Notes: generated by a model from the sequence alone, not told the origin. DNA of 10,954 nt from Knoxdaviesia capensis (GCA_001510575.1 LNGK01000018.1:432-11385), one strand, 5' to 3'; positions 1 to 8,654 are shown, counted from the stretch's first letter. Made by a program: numbers and translations.

Positions 1-94
1 GAAGTTAAATAGCGAGGAATTTAATAACGCGAGCCGTTTTATTAATACCGTAGCTATACTATATACCTTCGCGGGATACCTCGTACCTATTTAA

Positions 95-411
95 CTAACT
101 ATTATACGCTTACGGCGTACGGCTTTAGCGCTAGCCCCGACCTTGGCGTATATATTACCTCTCTTTTTAGCTACCGAGGGCGCTAAAATTAATATTATTA
201 AGGGAGGACCCCCGCCGGTACCTACGGTAGCTCCGCTAGTAGTAGTACCCGTTATACTAGCCGTTACCGTACTAATACTAGCCGGTAGAGCCGCCGTTAT
301 ACCTATAATACTAGTATTTACGCTAATAGCTACGCTAATAGTAGCTACCGCTATCGTAATAGTACCCCTTTTCCTTAACGCCCCGGTCCCCGCTACCTTT
401 ATAGCCTAATT
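95..411. other. Low-complexity stretch open on both strands; probably not a gene
   Basis: The + frame is stop-free from 95 to the TAA at 407-409. Its only candidate start at 143 is a TTG, not ATG. Its product would be almost wholly V, I, L, A, P and T. The minus strand is also open here (stop near 408-410, then one TAA near 92-94) and would read as an A/T/S/V/G-rich protein. Both stay open for the same reason: the DNA is GC-richer and made of three-base-periodic NTA NNN units, which keep TA in codon positions 2-3 and so avoid TAA/TAG. It may be a remnant of a low-complexity Ser/Thr/Ala or Gly-rich coding region, but strand and identity cannot be decided. Confidence 0.3.
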
Positions 412-851
412 CCCTAGCGTAGCGCCCGCCTATATTAACTAATAATAAGTAGACGAGTTACGTAATCGCTACTTATATAGTATAGTATAGGCCGTTACTA
501 TCTAACTAGGTATCGTAGTATTCTTAATCCCCCCTAATACTATCTAATACTAAGGTATTTATATCGTTAGATAGATAAAACGGCGCCTATAGCTACCCGA
601 AACGCTATAAATAGGAAGTTCCCCTTTATTATACTAGATACCTATTTTCCTATCGATTACTATTATTATTCCTATCTAACTACTATTTAGACTCGCTTTA
701 TATTATATTTCTTTCTATACGCTTAGAAAAGTTAAAAAGGATAAAAAAAGAGGACCCCTAGAAAAACATAAAAATAATTAAAAACCGCTCGTAGTACGAG
801 TATAAAATTATATAAAGGGAAGTCCTTTTAATATCTTTTACTAGTTAAAGG

Positions 852-885
852 TAGATCGCGGACGATCTAGTTAAGAAAGGGGATC
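852..885 (+). other. Hairpin plus polypurine-tract-like run before terminal repeat
   Basis: At 852-869 there is a perfect 7-bp stem TAGATCG/CGATCTA with a 4-base loop. It is followed by a purine-rich run AAGAAAGGGGA at about 873-883, just before the terminal repeat that starts at 887. A purine run directly upstream of an LTR is the usual place of the polypurine tract that primes plus-strand synthesis. If it is one, the repeat at 887-1170 would be the 3' LTR of a +-strand element lying to the left. No coding remains of such an element are recognisable in 1-850, so this is a position-based suggestion. Confidence 0.3.
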
Positions 886-886
886 T

Positions 887-1170
887 TATAGATCCCTAAA
901 TAGGTTAGAGTATATTATAATTACGTATAAACGTATACTAATATACGTAGATACTACCTAGCGGTAAGTATTTAGGTATATATCTATATATATATAAATA
1001 CCTTAAAGAGCTAGTAAAAGACCTATAAAAGGTAGATATCTACCGCGCTTTTATAGGAAATATCTTAAGATAGAAAAAATTCAAGCTTCCTTTTATATAT
1101 ATTTCTCTATACGTGCCTTATAATTATAACTTATTTATTAGTCCTTTAGACTATATATCTAGGAATCATA
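887..1170 (+). repeat. Terminal repeat (LTR-like), copy 1
   Basis: This 284-bp unit starts TATAGATCCC and ends AGGAATCATA. It recurs inverted at 8366-8648 and in the same orientation at 10581-10863. Most differences among copies are C/T or G/A at former CpA/TpG sites. Ends of type TA...TA fit a TG...CA LTR after RIP, and the end GGAATCA keeps its CA here. Inside are a TATA-rich run (about 978-1000), the palindrome GGTAGATATCTACC (1031-1044) within a larger stem CCTATAAAAG/CTTTTATAGG (1022-1057), and TATCTTAAGATA (1061-1072). Unlike the other two copies, its inner side does not continue into the 91-bp leader. It sits 151 bp past the integrase end of the Gypsy element, where a 3' LTR is expected, but in the opposite orientation. 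No convincing target-site duplication was found; boundaries are good to about 2 bp. Confidence 0.75.
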
Positions 1171-1321
1171 GTAGCTAAAAATAAAAATAAAATAAAGGAA
1201 ATTAAGATATAAATAGAATTAGGATATAAATAGGGGATAACTATAAAATAAATATTATAAAGGAAAAGTAAAATAATAAATAAAAAAATAAAAAAAGAAA
1301 GAATAGTATAAGGTAAGGTAG
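1171..1321. other. Purine-rich spacer at the 3' end of the Gypsy element
   Basis: This is non-coding. The + strand is nearly all purines with A-rich runs, so on the coding (minus) strand of the Gypsy element it is pyrimidine-rich. It lies between the last integrase codon (1322) and terminal-repeat copy 1. A normal 3' untranslated region would end in a polypurine tract on the minus strand directly before the LTR, and I see none. That agrees with the adjacent repeat being in the wrong orientation to be an ordinary 3' LTR. Confidence 0.5.
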
Positions 1322-2740
1322 CTATCTACCGATAGACGATAGACGCTTACGATCTAGCTCGAGAAAGCGATAACTAATATATTAAAGGCTACGAATAAGC
1401 TAGCCGTCCTCGACGTACGCTAGGAATAGGTTAAACCTATTATAGCGTTTATTAAGTCGATAACCGCCTAGTAACTCTAAAGTATAGGTATTACCTTAGT
1501 AAACGTTAATAATAAGCTACGGTCCGTCGTAGAATAGCTTATATTTATACTTTTACGGTTAATATTATAACGTCTAATTACCTTTACTAAAAATACGATA
1601 CGTAACCTTATCGTTCTATAATATAATACGGATATATATTTAATATACCTTTACGGAGTTAGATAATAAGCGAACGGTCTTAAATAACTATCTTTCGCGA
1701 GCTAAATCTTACTAGGAAGCGATAACTTTATCTATAATAAGCTCCCGTTTATACGGCGTAGTAATATAGGTAGCGCTATCGTAGGGCTTAGTACCGAAAA
1801 GTAGGTAATACGGGGAAAAGCTATTTATTTATAGTCTATTTAAGTAGATACTTATAGCCTTAGGAATAATTATTAGCTAATTAATATCTTCTCGGTTTTT
1901 AGTATTAACGTTAGCTAGATAGCTAGCGATATACTTAATTTACCCGTTAAAGCGCTTAACTTAGCTATTCGTCTATAAATAGTATATTATTATACGATAC
2001 TATTATATAGGGGGGTTATAGTTAGCGAGGAGGGTCTTAAATTTATTAGAGTTAAAGGGGGCGCTATTATTAGTAATAATCTTAACTAACGGTCCGAATA
2101 CTACGTAAATACGTGCTATTAGTAACTTCGTAGTAGCTAAAGTACTATTACGAGGGTCTATAGCTACTATAACGTAGCTAGTAGTATACTTAATTACTAT
2201 TAATAGCTATATCTATTTACTATTAATAATAAAATAGCTAGTAAAATCTATTCCCTAACGTATTAATAGTTATACGGTTAGTATCGGTCGTAGCGATTCC
2301 GTTACTTTAAAGGGCTTTTATAATAATTAATATTCCGTATACTATTAAACGGCCTTATTCGTAGCTAAAATTAAGTTAGGATACTATACTCGTTTAGCTA
2401 ATAGCGTATATAGGGTACTAACGCGCGTATAGCCTTCTAGCTTATAGACCTTAATAGCTTTTAAAACGGAGGCTTCGTACGTTAGTATCTTTATTAGGAT
2501 ACGGTTAATAATAGTATATACTTCGCTATAAAAGATAGCGAAATAGTCTTAAACGAAGGTCGAAAGGATACGATAAGGGAGTAGATAGCTATTCTCTAGG
2601 TAGTTAATAATATCCTAGACGTTATACTATCTAAGGTCGTCTAACTTCTTAATATTAGGGGCGATTAGCGTATCGTTCGTAGGTTATTTAGTATTTATAG
2701 TATTACTTAGAGGCTATTTAGCGTCGTTTTATAGTAGTCG
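1322..2740 (-). pseudogene. Gypsy integrase domain (degenerate)
   Basis: This is the DDE integrase that would join the cDNA to the host genome. The core reads, minus strand, IR*GIDFTSYFIINSK near 2231-2262, corresponding to the first-Asp region of RVE integrases. The second-Asp region reads TNNSAPFNSNKFKTLL (about 2042-2088), where the family has a TDNG-type motif, so Asp is now Asn. The Glu region reads TNS*VKRFN (about 1945-1975), where the family has NGxVERFN, so the catalytic Glu is now Lys. Downstream are FSPYYLLFGTKPYDSATYI, the usual 'SPF-L-YG' segment, and a C-terminal part with FYDGP and YTLELLGGYRLNKRYNRFNLF, matching the GPF...L..P......FN module of Gypsy integrases. The frame ends at a TAG at 1322-1324, which may itself be a RIP product. 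The N-terminal zinc-binding part (about 2400-2700) is too eroded to place residues. Confidence 0.9.
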
Positions 2741-2999
2741 CGCTAGTAAACGTATCTTAAATCGTTAGTTTAATAGTCTAGGGGTCTCGTTATTAGTAGT
2801 AGGAAAGGCGTCGGTTAATATATTATTATTATTTATTTTATACCCTTCCTCTTTATTCGTTACGAACGCTATATCTATACGTAGCTATAATAACTAATTA
2901 GCTAAAATATTAGTTTTACTAGATTAGTAGTAAATACGTACGCTATAGTATACGATTATATTAAGAAATTATAATATTCTAGCTAGCTATTCTTACTTA

Positions 3000-3380
3000 A
3001 TAGTAAAAAGGCGTAGGGTTTCGTAGTTAGTAATAATAGTAATCTTAGCGGCCTCTAATTAGCTCCTTTAATACTATAATAATATAATAATAGTAAGTAT
3101 TTCTCTCTCTTAGGTACTATATCGCTACTAGGTCTTTAATAAAACGGCGCTAAAGTACGTAACTAGGTATAAAACGCTATGTTTATTATTAGAATCGCGC
3201 TATAGTTAGAATAACGTAATACCGATAGTATAATTAGAAACGTTAGTCTCGAGTATTAATAAGAGTATATAGTCGTAATTACGTAGCTCTAGGAGGGAGG
3301 CTATAGTATCGCGAATATCGCGCTAGGCTTATAATAACTCGTTATCTAGCTATACTTATATACCTTTAGGCTTATCTACT
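3000..3380 (-). pseudogene. Gypsy RNase H domain (degenerate)
   Basis: RNase H removes the RNA strand from the RNA:DNA hybrid during reverse transcription. The conserved start reads DYILLLILETNVSNYTIGITL on the minus strand (about 3216-3280). The family has a TDAS-type motif here, and the catalytic Asp is now Asn. It is followed by YFSAVLLKT**RYST*EREILTI (about 3075-3145), matching the 'PVAYFSRKL...E.NY...EkElLAI' segment. Several stops occur where CAA/CAG or TGG would have been. It directly follows RT and precedes integrase in the same codon phase. Confidence 0.9.
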
Positions 3381-3429
3381 CTAGTATACTTATAGAGTAG
3401 ACGTGCTTTATATACGAAATAGGGGATAA

Positions 3430-4240
3430 AGCGGCGTAAATAGCTAGTAGTATTTAAAAAGCTACGGATCTTAGTAATAATAGTAGGCGCTAGTCTTTTA
3501 TAGATGGTAGTTACTTTCTTAGGGTTAGGATAAATACTATAGATAGAGATAATTATTCCTAAGAACTTACCTTCTTTAACGAACTATTCGTACTTCTTAA
3601 GGTTTAATAATAGTTAATAACGGCTTAATTAACGTAGAATAACGACTATTCTCTTAGCTAATTCTATTATTATCTTACTTTAAATATAAATATTATCTAA
3701 AAGGCCTATAATAAAGGTACGTACTAGCTTAAGGACCTTATTTATAAAACGCTAGAAGGTTATAGGTACGTTTATAAAGCTAAATAGTATATAAAGCTAT
3801 TTATATTATCTAAATAGCGTAGAAAACGCTATCTTTAGTACTACCTTAGGGTCTATAACTATCTACTAGAAGCCGTTTTCTAGGTCGAGAAAGGTATAGA
3901 ATCGGTATCTAACGGCTTATTAGAGGGAATCCTCGATATTTAGTAGTAGATAAGCTACTTTTCACGTAACTTCGTTTAACATATAATAATTAATTACGAA
4001 ACGGTATCTAAGCCGGTTATTACTAGGGAGGGGCTTCTTAGGTAGTAATAAGGTAGGTATAGACTATAGGGAGTTAATAGCGTATTAAATAATACTAAGT
4101 AAGAGTAGTTTATTAGTAAATTCCTTTATAATTTCACGTTAGTAGGGGCTATAGCGGCGTAGGGGGAGAGATCTAGGTTTAGTATCGGCGGTCTTAATAT
4201 TATACTAAATACGGGCCTTTACGTCTAATCTAGTATCGAA
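3430..4240 (-). pseudogene. Gypsy reverse transcriptase (degenerate)
   Basis: This is the RNA-dependent DNA polymerase of the element. The approach to the domain reads RSLPLRRYSPY*REIIKEF (about 4120-4180), then a KKP segment near 4030. Motif 2-like RYRFVINYYMLNEVT is at about 3960-4005. Motif A reads FLDLENGF (3869-3892), keeping its Asp. Motif B region reads LFSFINVPITF*RFINKVL (about 3740-3795), a decayed PFGLTNAPATFQ. Motif C reads LLDNIYI (about 3685-3706), where functional enzymes have the catalytic Asp pair, so the second Asp is Asn. The thumb/connection segment FVKEGKFLGIIIS...IYPNPKKV...IRSFLNTTSYLRRFI (about 3430-3600) is very well preserved. Stops are all TAA/TAG. Confidence 0.95.
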
Positions 4241-4739
4241 ATACCGTAGAATAAAGATAAAGGTATTATTATCGAAGGCCTTTTATATAATTATTAAGGC
4301 TTCGGTATTTACCTTCTTCTATTAGTTTTCTATAATAATACGGGTACTACGAATAGCGTCGCGTTTCGTACGCTCTTTCGTAAGTAATAGTTACTTCTTA
4401 TACTTAGGTAATAGCTCTTTATTAAATTCGATAGTTACTTAGTTAGTATTTACTATTCTAAGAAACGTTTATTAGGGTAAAGGAGTACTATTATACTATT
4501 ACTTAGCGAGGTACGTAATAAAGGGAAACGATTTAGAGGTAATATAAGAGAGGGTATAGGTATCGGGGTCCGCGGGTAAAATACTATAAATATATATTAA
4601 TAGAAGTAAAGGGAGGTTCTTATCGTAGAAAAAGGTAGGTTTATCGTAAAAAGGGGTGATATTATCGTAGAAAGAAGTAATATTTATTAGATTAGAATCG
4701 GTAGTAGAGGTAGTATAGGTAATAGCGATATTATCTCGT

Positions 4740-4950
4740 CTCTAGGGAGGGTAGAAATATAGAATAATAAGGGAATCGCGTAGGAATATAAGCTTTATCG
4801 TACTATTAGCGTTAATATAACTAAGCTTCGTAGCTCCGCTTTAGTTAATAGTTAGGTTAGTAAGATAGGTACTATTAGTAATAATACTAGCTACTATAGA
4901 AATAACTTTAGATAGTCCGTTAATAGTTATTAATCGGAAGGAAATAACGA
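4740..4950 (-). pseudogene. Gypsy aspartic protease region (degenerate)
   Basis: The minus strand reads LTIN*SGATKLSYIN around 4805-4855. Retroelement proteases carry a D-S/T-G-A motif followed by T and aromatic/I/N residues, so this is most likely the eroded active site, with the catalytic Asp position now Asn or a stop. The position between gag and RT and the shared codon phase (codon at 4829-4831) support it. The flap and C-terminal parts are not recognisable. About 500 bp between this region and RT (4240-4740) is degenerate linker in the same polyprotein. Confidence 0.65.
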
Positions 4951-5299
4951 TATCGTTAATAATAGCGAAGCTACTATTACTACCTAGGTTATTAAGGCGT
5001 AGGGGGTTAGCGGACTAGTATAGCGCTAAATAGCGGCGGGCGTATAATTTAGAGACGAATATACTAGCTATTCTAGTATTAATAAATACTATAAGCGGCG
5101 TTTATTAGTTATTCGTTAGTAAACTAATATAGAAGCGGTATCGTTTATAGTATCCTTCGCGTTATAGCTACTTTATTAGTATCTTACTAATTAATATTAA
5201 TTCCTCTACTAAAGGGATTATAAATAATATAGAATAGTAAGTAATATTAGCGAAATAGTTATTATTTACGTCTAAGCCTATAGCTTCTAAGAAGGGAGA

Positions 5300-7440
5300 T
5301 CCTTTAGGAGATAAGTCTTCTTTCTATATAGGGTATATATTATAAATTACGGGTTTCTTATCCCCTCTCTTATTATTCCGCTATCCTTTATCTATTATTA
5401 ATCTATCTTTATTCCCGGAGGGGTAGGGAGTAAGGGAATAGTACGTCTTTCGGTCCTAAGATAGTCTTTATAAATAGTTACGGTCGTAGGAGGTATTTTA
5501 AGAATAGTTACGAGGCTTACGGGAATAATTATAATTATCTATTATTTAGCCTTAGTTTATCGTAAAACGTATATTCTAGCGCGCCTTTTAATATCGATCG
5601 TTATTCTTAGTACGTAGTTCCGTATATTTACGAACCTAATAACCTATCTTTCTATATCGGAAATACGTAGATTTATCTCTATCTTTATCTTACGTAATAT
5701 AATTAAGTACTTCTTTACGGGTTCTAAATTATAGCGTTTCTCTTTCCTCCTCGGTCTTTAGCGTACTATTTAGCTAAGCGGCGTATAATTATCTAGTTTT
5801 TAATAGGTAGTAAGTAATATTAACTATAGTATAGATATTAGAGTCTAGGGTTATATCCTACTATATCTTATACTATAAGTCCGTAATATTATAACATAGA
5901 ATATCCTCTACTATACGTTAAATATAGTATATTTTAAGTAAGTTATTAGTAGAATTCTATACTATTTTAGCTAAAAGTTTAATAGCTTTATATTCGGACT
6001 TATTCTAATAATTAAACGCGAGAGCTATAAATACGCGTAAAGGGGTAGATATTAGTATACGACTAGAGATAAATATTAGTATAGATTCTACTAGTATAGG
6101 CTATAGTATATCGGTATACCGTTAAATAAAATACTAAAGGGGTATAAATTCGCCTCTAATTACTAGTAGTATTCGAGACGTCTAATATGTATATAGAATT
6201 ATAGATTTATATAAGTAAGTCTAAATACGTACTAATTATACTATAACTATATAGTCTACCTTACTTAGGTAGTTACTTTATAGCTAACTAATAGCTTTTT
6301 TACTATTTTTCTTACGATCTTCTCTATTACTAATATCCGATAGGAGTATTAGCTCTAGAAACGTCGCTTAGAGGTATTAATACTACCTAATAACGTACTT
6401 ATCGTTTATTAGAGGTATATTTTACTTTATTAAACTACTTTCGATAGCTAAATTCTTATTTACTAAACGAGGGCCTAGGAATTATCCTTTAATAGTAAGC
6501 TATAATAGTAGTATAAAGCCGTTAATACTAATATTAGTAAACGGTTTACTATTAGGTCCTAGATATAGTTTCGCTTAAAATATTACTTTAGGGGTTATCG
6601 TTTATAAGGGTATTTACTAGAATAATATAGGAAATATTAGAAATATACCGCTATCGTATACTCCTTATCTATATATATAACCTTATTATCCTTCTAGAAC
6701 CGTATTACCTATACCTCTTAGTATTTATAATATAATATACGGTACCGAAGGCTAGTTTCTCGTTGGTTAGACGTTAGTTATAGGTAATAACGGGTTATTA
6801 GCTATAGTTACGCTAGAAAGGGGGCTCTTTCTACTTAGGTCGGTAGGTAATAATAGTCCTATTATCTATAGACTAGCTAATAATAGCGAGGGAGTAAGAA
6901 AAGAAGATAAGGTAGCTATAGCTATAGCCGGTAAGTTACTACGGCTTATAGCGTCTATTAGCTTTTCTAGAAGCTTTTCTATTATCGTACTAATAACGGT
7001 ATTTATATTATCGGCACGCTCTTTCTCTCTCGCTTATCTATTAAAGTTAGACTCTATACGGTCTATAAGTAGCGCTTTTATTATTTACTTTAATTCCTCG
7101 ATCGTAATAGACTCGGTATATTAAGGCGGTAGACTACTAGCCGGCTAAGCCGGTAGGATATTTATCCCGTTATCTATAGCCTTTCCTTTCCCTTATCCTA
7201 TTATTATCTAACGATTATATATAATAGGGGTTACTTCTATAGGGGGTTATAGCTCCTTAACTAGTAACTTACCGTTTTATAAGTTAGTTATAACGCTTAC
7301 TTTACTTAAGGCTTTAAGGTTATAGGTAATACTTTTATTTCTTTTACGTAGAATACGTTATTCTTTATCTAATATTTAGCGTAAAAGCGGATATTTAGCG
7401 GTCTAGGCTTACTAGGAAATAGGGGGGTTAGGGATATAAA
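5300..7440 (-). pseudogene. Gypsy gag region (degenerate)
   Basis: The region lies upstream of the protease in the same codon phase and is assigned to gag by position plus local character. Near 6990-7100 the minus frame reads EELK*IIKALLIDRIESNFN and continues as a charged, probably coiled-coil helix to about 6930, followed by a Pro/Ser/Thr-rich stretch. Around 5975-6060 the frame reads PLRVFIALAFNY*NKSEYKA, gag-like but not diagnostic. A basic segment SRKPRNYS near 5500-5525 sits where a zinc knuckle would be, but the Cys/His spacing does not fit a CCHC box. Coding character continues upstream to about 7440 (KYPLLR*ILDKE*RILRKRNK near 7330-7400). No start codon can be fixed because ATG has been converted to ATA throughout. 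Confidence 0.65.
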
Positions 7441-7613
7441 CCGATAGTAAGTAGGAGCGAAAAGGAATAAGTAAGGAAAACCGGGGTATAATAGTTATAA
7501 AATAGTTAGATAGTCTAGATTTATAAGGTTAATAATAGGGGGAAAGAGTAATAGAAAAGGTAACTATTAGAAAAGAAATAAGGCTAGTAAAATAAGAAAT
7601 AAGACTATTAGTA

Positions 7614-7646
7614 TATAAAAGGGGTATAAAAGGGGTATAAAAGCGG
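7614..7646 (+). repeat. Three tandem TATAAAAGGGG units
   Basis: TATAAAA occurs at 7614-7620, 7625-7631 and 7636-7642, separated by GGGG and GGGG, and followed by GCGG. It is an exact 11-bp periodicity, one helical turn. Each unit matches a TATA-box consensus on the + strand, antisense to the retroelement. It may be a simple slippage repeat; promoter function is only a possibility. Confidence 0.6.
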
Positions 7647-7814
7647 GTTAGTCTTAGAATAAGAGGTAGATTAGTAATTAGAATTAAATAGAATAAGAGA
7701 ATAGGTAATAAAGGAAGTCTATAAACAGAGATAGTAGAAAATAATTAAAAATAGTAGAAATACTAAGACGTTAGTTATTAGAACGGTAAGAGTCTTAGAA
7801 ATAACTAGTAAAAG

Positions 7815-7882
7815 TCGTAGAAATAAATAAGTAAAGTCGTAGAATAAAGGAAAAATCGTAGAAAAGTCGTAGAAATAAATAG
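7815..7882 (+). repeat. Clustered TCGTAGAA direct repeats
   Basis: TCGTAGAA occurs at about 7815, 7837, 7856 and 7867, mostly followed by A/T-rich AATAAATA-type sequence, giving irregular spacings of 22, 19 and 11 bp. It looks like a decayed short tandem array within the element's leader. Confidence 0.5.
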
Positions 7883-7999
7883 AAATAAGTAGATTAGCTA
7901 TTAAATATTTAGTAATAGGACTTAAACCTATTAGTAGTATCTAATAGCTTAGGAGGTATAGGAAAGGTACGCGGGAGGCGTGTAACGTCGGTAAAGGTA

Positions 8000-8228
8000 G
8001 GGTAATTCGGTATTTTACCGGAGTAATAGTAGTTAATTAGCTATTAGTTCGGTAAGGACGGAATTAAAAGAAGGAAAAAATAAAAGATATTTATTTAACG
8101 TGCTTTCGTTACTAAAAGGAGGTTAAATAGAAAGGGCTTTTATAAAAGAAGGGTAATTCGTAGTTTACCGCGGCGGAAAGTAGTAAAGCTATCGGCGGAG
8201 GTAAATTCTAAATTAAAAGAAAGGAAAG
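8000..8228 (+). repeat. Diverged direct duplication (79 bp, period 151)
   Basis: The segment 8000-8078 (starting GGGTAATTCGG, ending near GGAATTAAAAGAAGG) resembles 8151-8228 (starting GGGTAATTCG, ending near AAATTAAAAGAAAGG). The shared order is GGGTAATTCG, TTTACCG, a variable middle, and AATTAAAAGAAGG. The first unit also contains the small hairpin CGGTA/TACCG at 8008-8020. This suggests an old tandem duplication in the leader of the retrotransposon. Confidence 0.5.
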
Positions 8229-8346
8229 TCGAAATATCGGTCGATTACGTATCGATTAGGACTCAAACCTAGAGGAAAGGTAGTCGATTACGATAGTTAG
8301 GCTTTAAAGGAAGGTTAATAAGAGATTAATAGTATAAGTATTATAC

Positions 8347-8370
8347 TTATAAAAAATTAATTTTTTATAA
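8347..8370. other. 24-bp perfect palindrome at repeat/leader junction
   Basis: The 24 bases are exactly self-complementary around the centre of AATT (core AAAAAATTAATTTTTT). It overlaps the last bases of terminal-repeat copy 2 and the first bases of the leader, where the primer-binding site would be. The identical palindrome lies at 10859-10882. Copy 1 lacks it. Confidence 0.85.
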
Positions 8371-8648
8371 TTCCTAGATATATAGTCTAAAGGACTAATA
8401 AATAAGTTATAATTATAAGATACGTATAGAGAAATATATATAAAGGGAAGCTTAAATTTTTTCTATCTTAAGATATTTCCTATAAAAGCGCGGTAGATAT
8501 CTACCTTTTATAGGTCTTTTACTAGCTCTTTAAGGTATTTATATATATATAGATATATACCTAAATGCTTACCGCTAGGTAGTATCTACGTGTATTAGTA
8601 TACGTTTATACGTAATTATAATGTACTCTAACCTATTAGGGATCTATA
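8366..8648 (-). repeat. Terminal repeat copy 2 (5' LTR position of the Gypsy element)
   Basis: On the minus strand it starts TATAGATCCC (8648) and ends AGGAATTATA (8366), 283 bp. It is followed inward by the leader and then the gag-pol frame, so it is placed and oriented as a 5' LTR. It keeps several unmutated dinucleotides (TG at about 8566, 8591 and 8622 on +) that are TA in other copies. The stem CCTATAAAAG/CTTTTATAGG is conserved at 8479-8514. Its outer end abuts the broken Copia reverse transcriptase. Confidence 0.8.
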
Positions 8649-8654
8649 GCGACT

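Larger units (their letters stand above)
1..886. other. Unassigned RIP-mutated DNA
   Basis: No gene family is recognisable in any frame. The stretch has the same signature as the rest of the window: almost no CpA or TpG (rare exceptions near 143 and 766), many TpA, and CpG retained. All frames carry frequent TAA/TAG stops except the low-complexity part at 95-411. I looked on the minus strand for the missing remainder of the Copia reverse transcriptase that is cut at 8649 and did not find it. The right end holds two small palindromes (788-800 and 852-869) and a purine run (872-885) next to the terminal repeat. It could be the 3' part of another element that owns the repeat at 887-1170, or old repeat DNA of another family. 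Confidence 0.5.
7441..8365. other. Leader (5' UTR) of the Gypsy element, repeat-rich
   Basis: This is non-coding, purine-rich on the + strand and hence pyrimidine-rich on the element's coding strand. It lies between gag and the 5' terminal repeat. The last 91 bp (8275-8365) recur inverted at 10864-10954, which shows that they belong to the element. It contains an 11-bp triplet repeat (7614-7646), clustered TCGTAGAA motifs (7815-7882), a diverged 79-bp duplication (8000-8078 and 8151-8228) and a 24-bp palindrome at the junction with the terminal repeat. I do not see a clear tRNA primer-binding site: the bases after the repeat are A/T-rich and form the palindrome. Confidence 0.6.
1322..8648 (-). 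mobile_element. RIP-inactivated Ty3/Gypsy retrotransposon
   Basis: The element reads on the minus strand as 5' terminal repeat (8648-8366), leader (8365 to about 7440), gag, protease, reverse transcriptase, RNase H and integrase, ending at 1322. RT-RNase H before integrase is the Ty3/Gypsy order. Codon phase was checked at nine landmarks (gag helix 7088, gag 5999, basic segment 5522, protease 4829, RT motif A 3869, RNase H 3239, integrase 2243 and 2054, final codon 1322); all have the same phase. So gag-pol appears to be one continuous frame of roughly 2,000 codons with no indel seen. It is inactivated by many TAA/TAG codons at former CAA, CAG or TGG, and by substitutions in catalytic motifs. 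The left-hand terminal repeat (887-1170) is inverted relative to the right-hand one. A chromodomain was not seen after the integrase. Confidence 0.93.
8275..8648 (-). repeat. Left arm of 374-bp inverted repeat
   Basis: The arm consists of terminal-repeat copy 2 (8366-8648) plus 91 bp of element leader (8275-8365). Its reverse complement matches 10581-10954 throughout, with few differences, mainly C/T and G/A. The match may extend beyond the right edge of the window. Geometry: the 5' ends of two Gypsy-family copies point away from each other around the Copia fragment. Confidence 0.85.

Noticed and set aside
143..409. 88-codon ORF on the + strand as a membrane-like protein
   Set aside because: It starts at TTG, is made of V/I/L/A/P repeats, and the opposite strand is equally open. 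The openness follows from three-base-periodic NTA units, not from coding.
1..886. Remainder of the Copia reverse transcriptase beyond a 7.7-kb insertion at 887-8648
   Set aside because: The minus-strand translation of 1-886 shows no RT motifs, and the bases flanking 887 and 8648 give no target-site duplication. So a simple insertion of the whole unit into the Copia element is not supported.
5490..5545. CCHC zinc knuckle in the Gypsy gag
   Set aside because: A basic KPRN segment is in the right frame and place, but residue spacing does not fit C-x2-C-x4-H-x4-C, even allowing for C-to-Y and H-to-Y changes from RIP.
7601..7900. Regulatory region of a host gene
   Set aside because: The TATA-like and TCGTAGAA repeats lie within the retrotransposon leader and no host gene follows in either direction.
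8240..8330. tRNA or tRNA-derived SINE on the minus strand (AGGTTTGAGTCCTAA resembles a T-arm)
   Set aside because: No matching acceptor stem, D-arm or anticodon arm could be placed at the right distance. It is part of the retrotransposon leader repeated at the right edge of the window.
1322..8365. DIRS-type element (inverted repeats, tyrosine recombinase)
   Set aside because: The gene after RNase H is clearly a DDE-type integrase with a Gypsy C-terminal module, and I saw no tyrosine recombinase.
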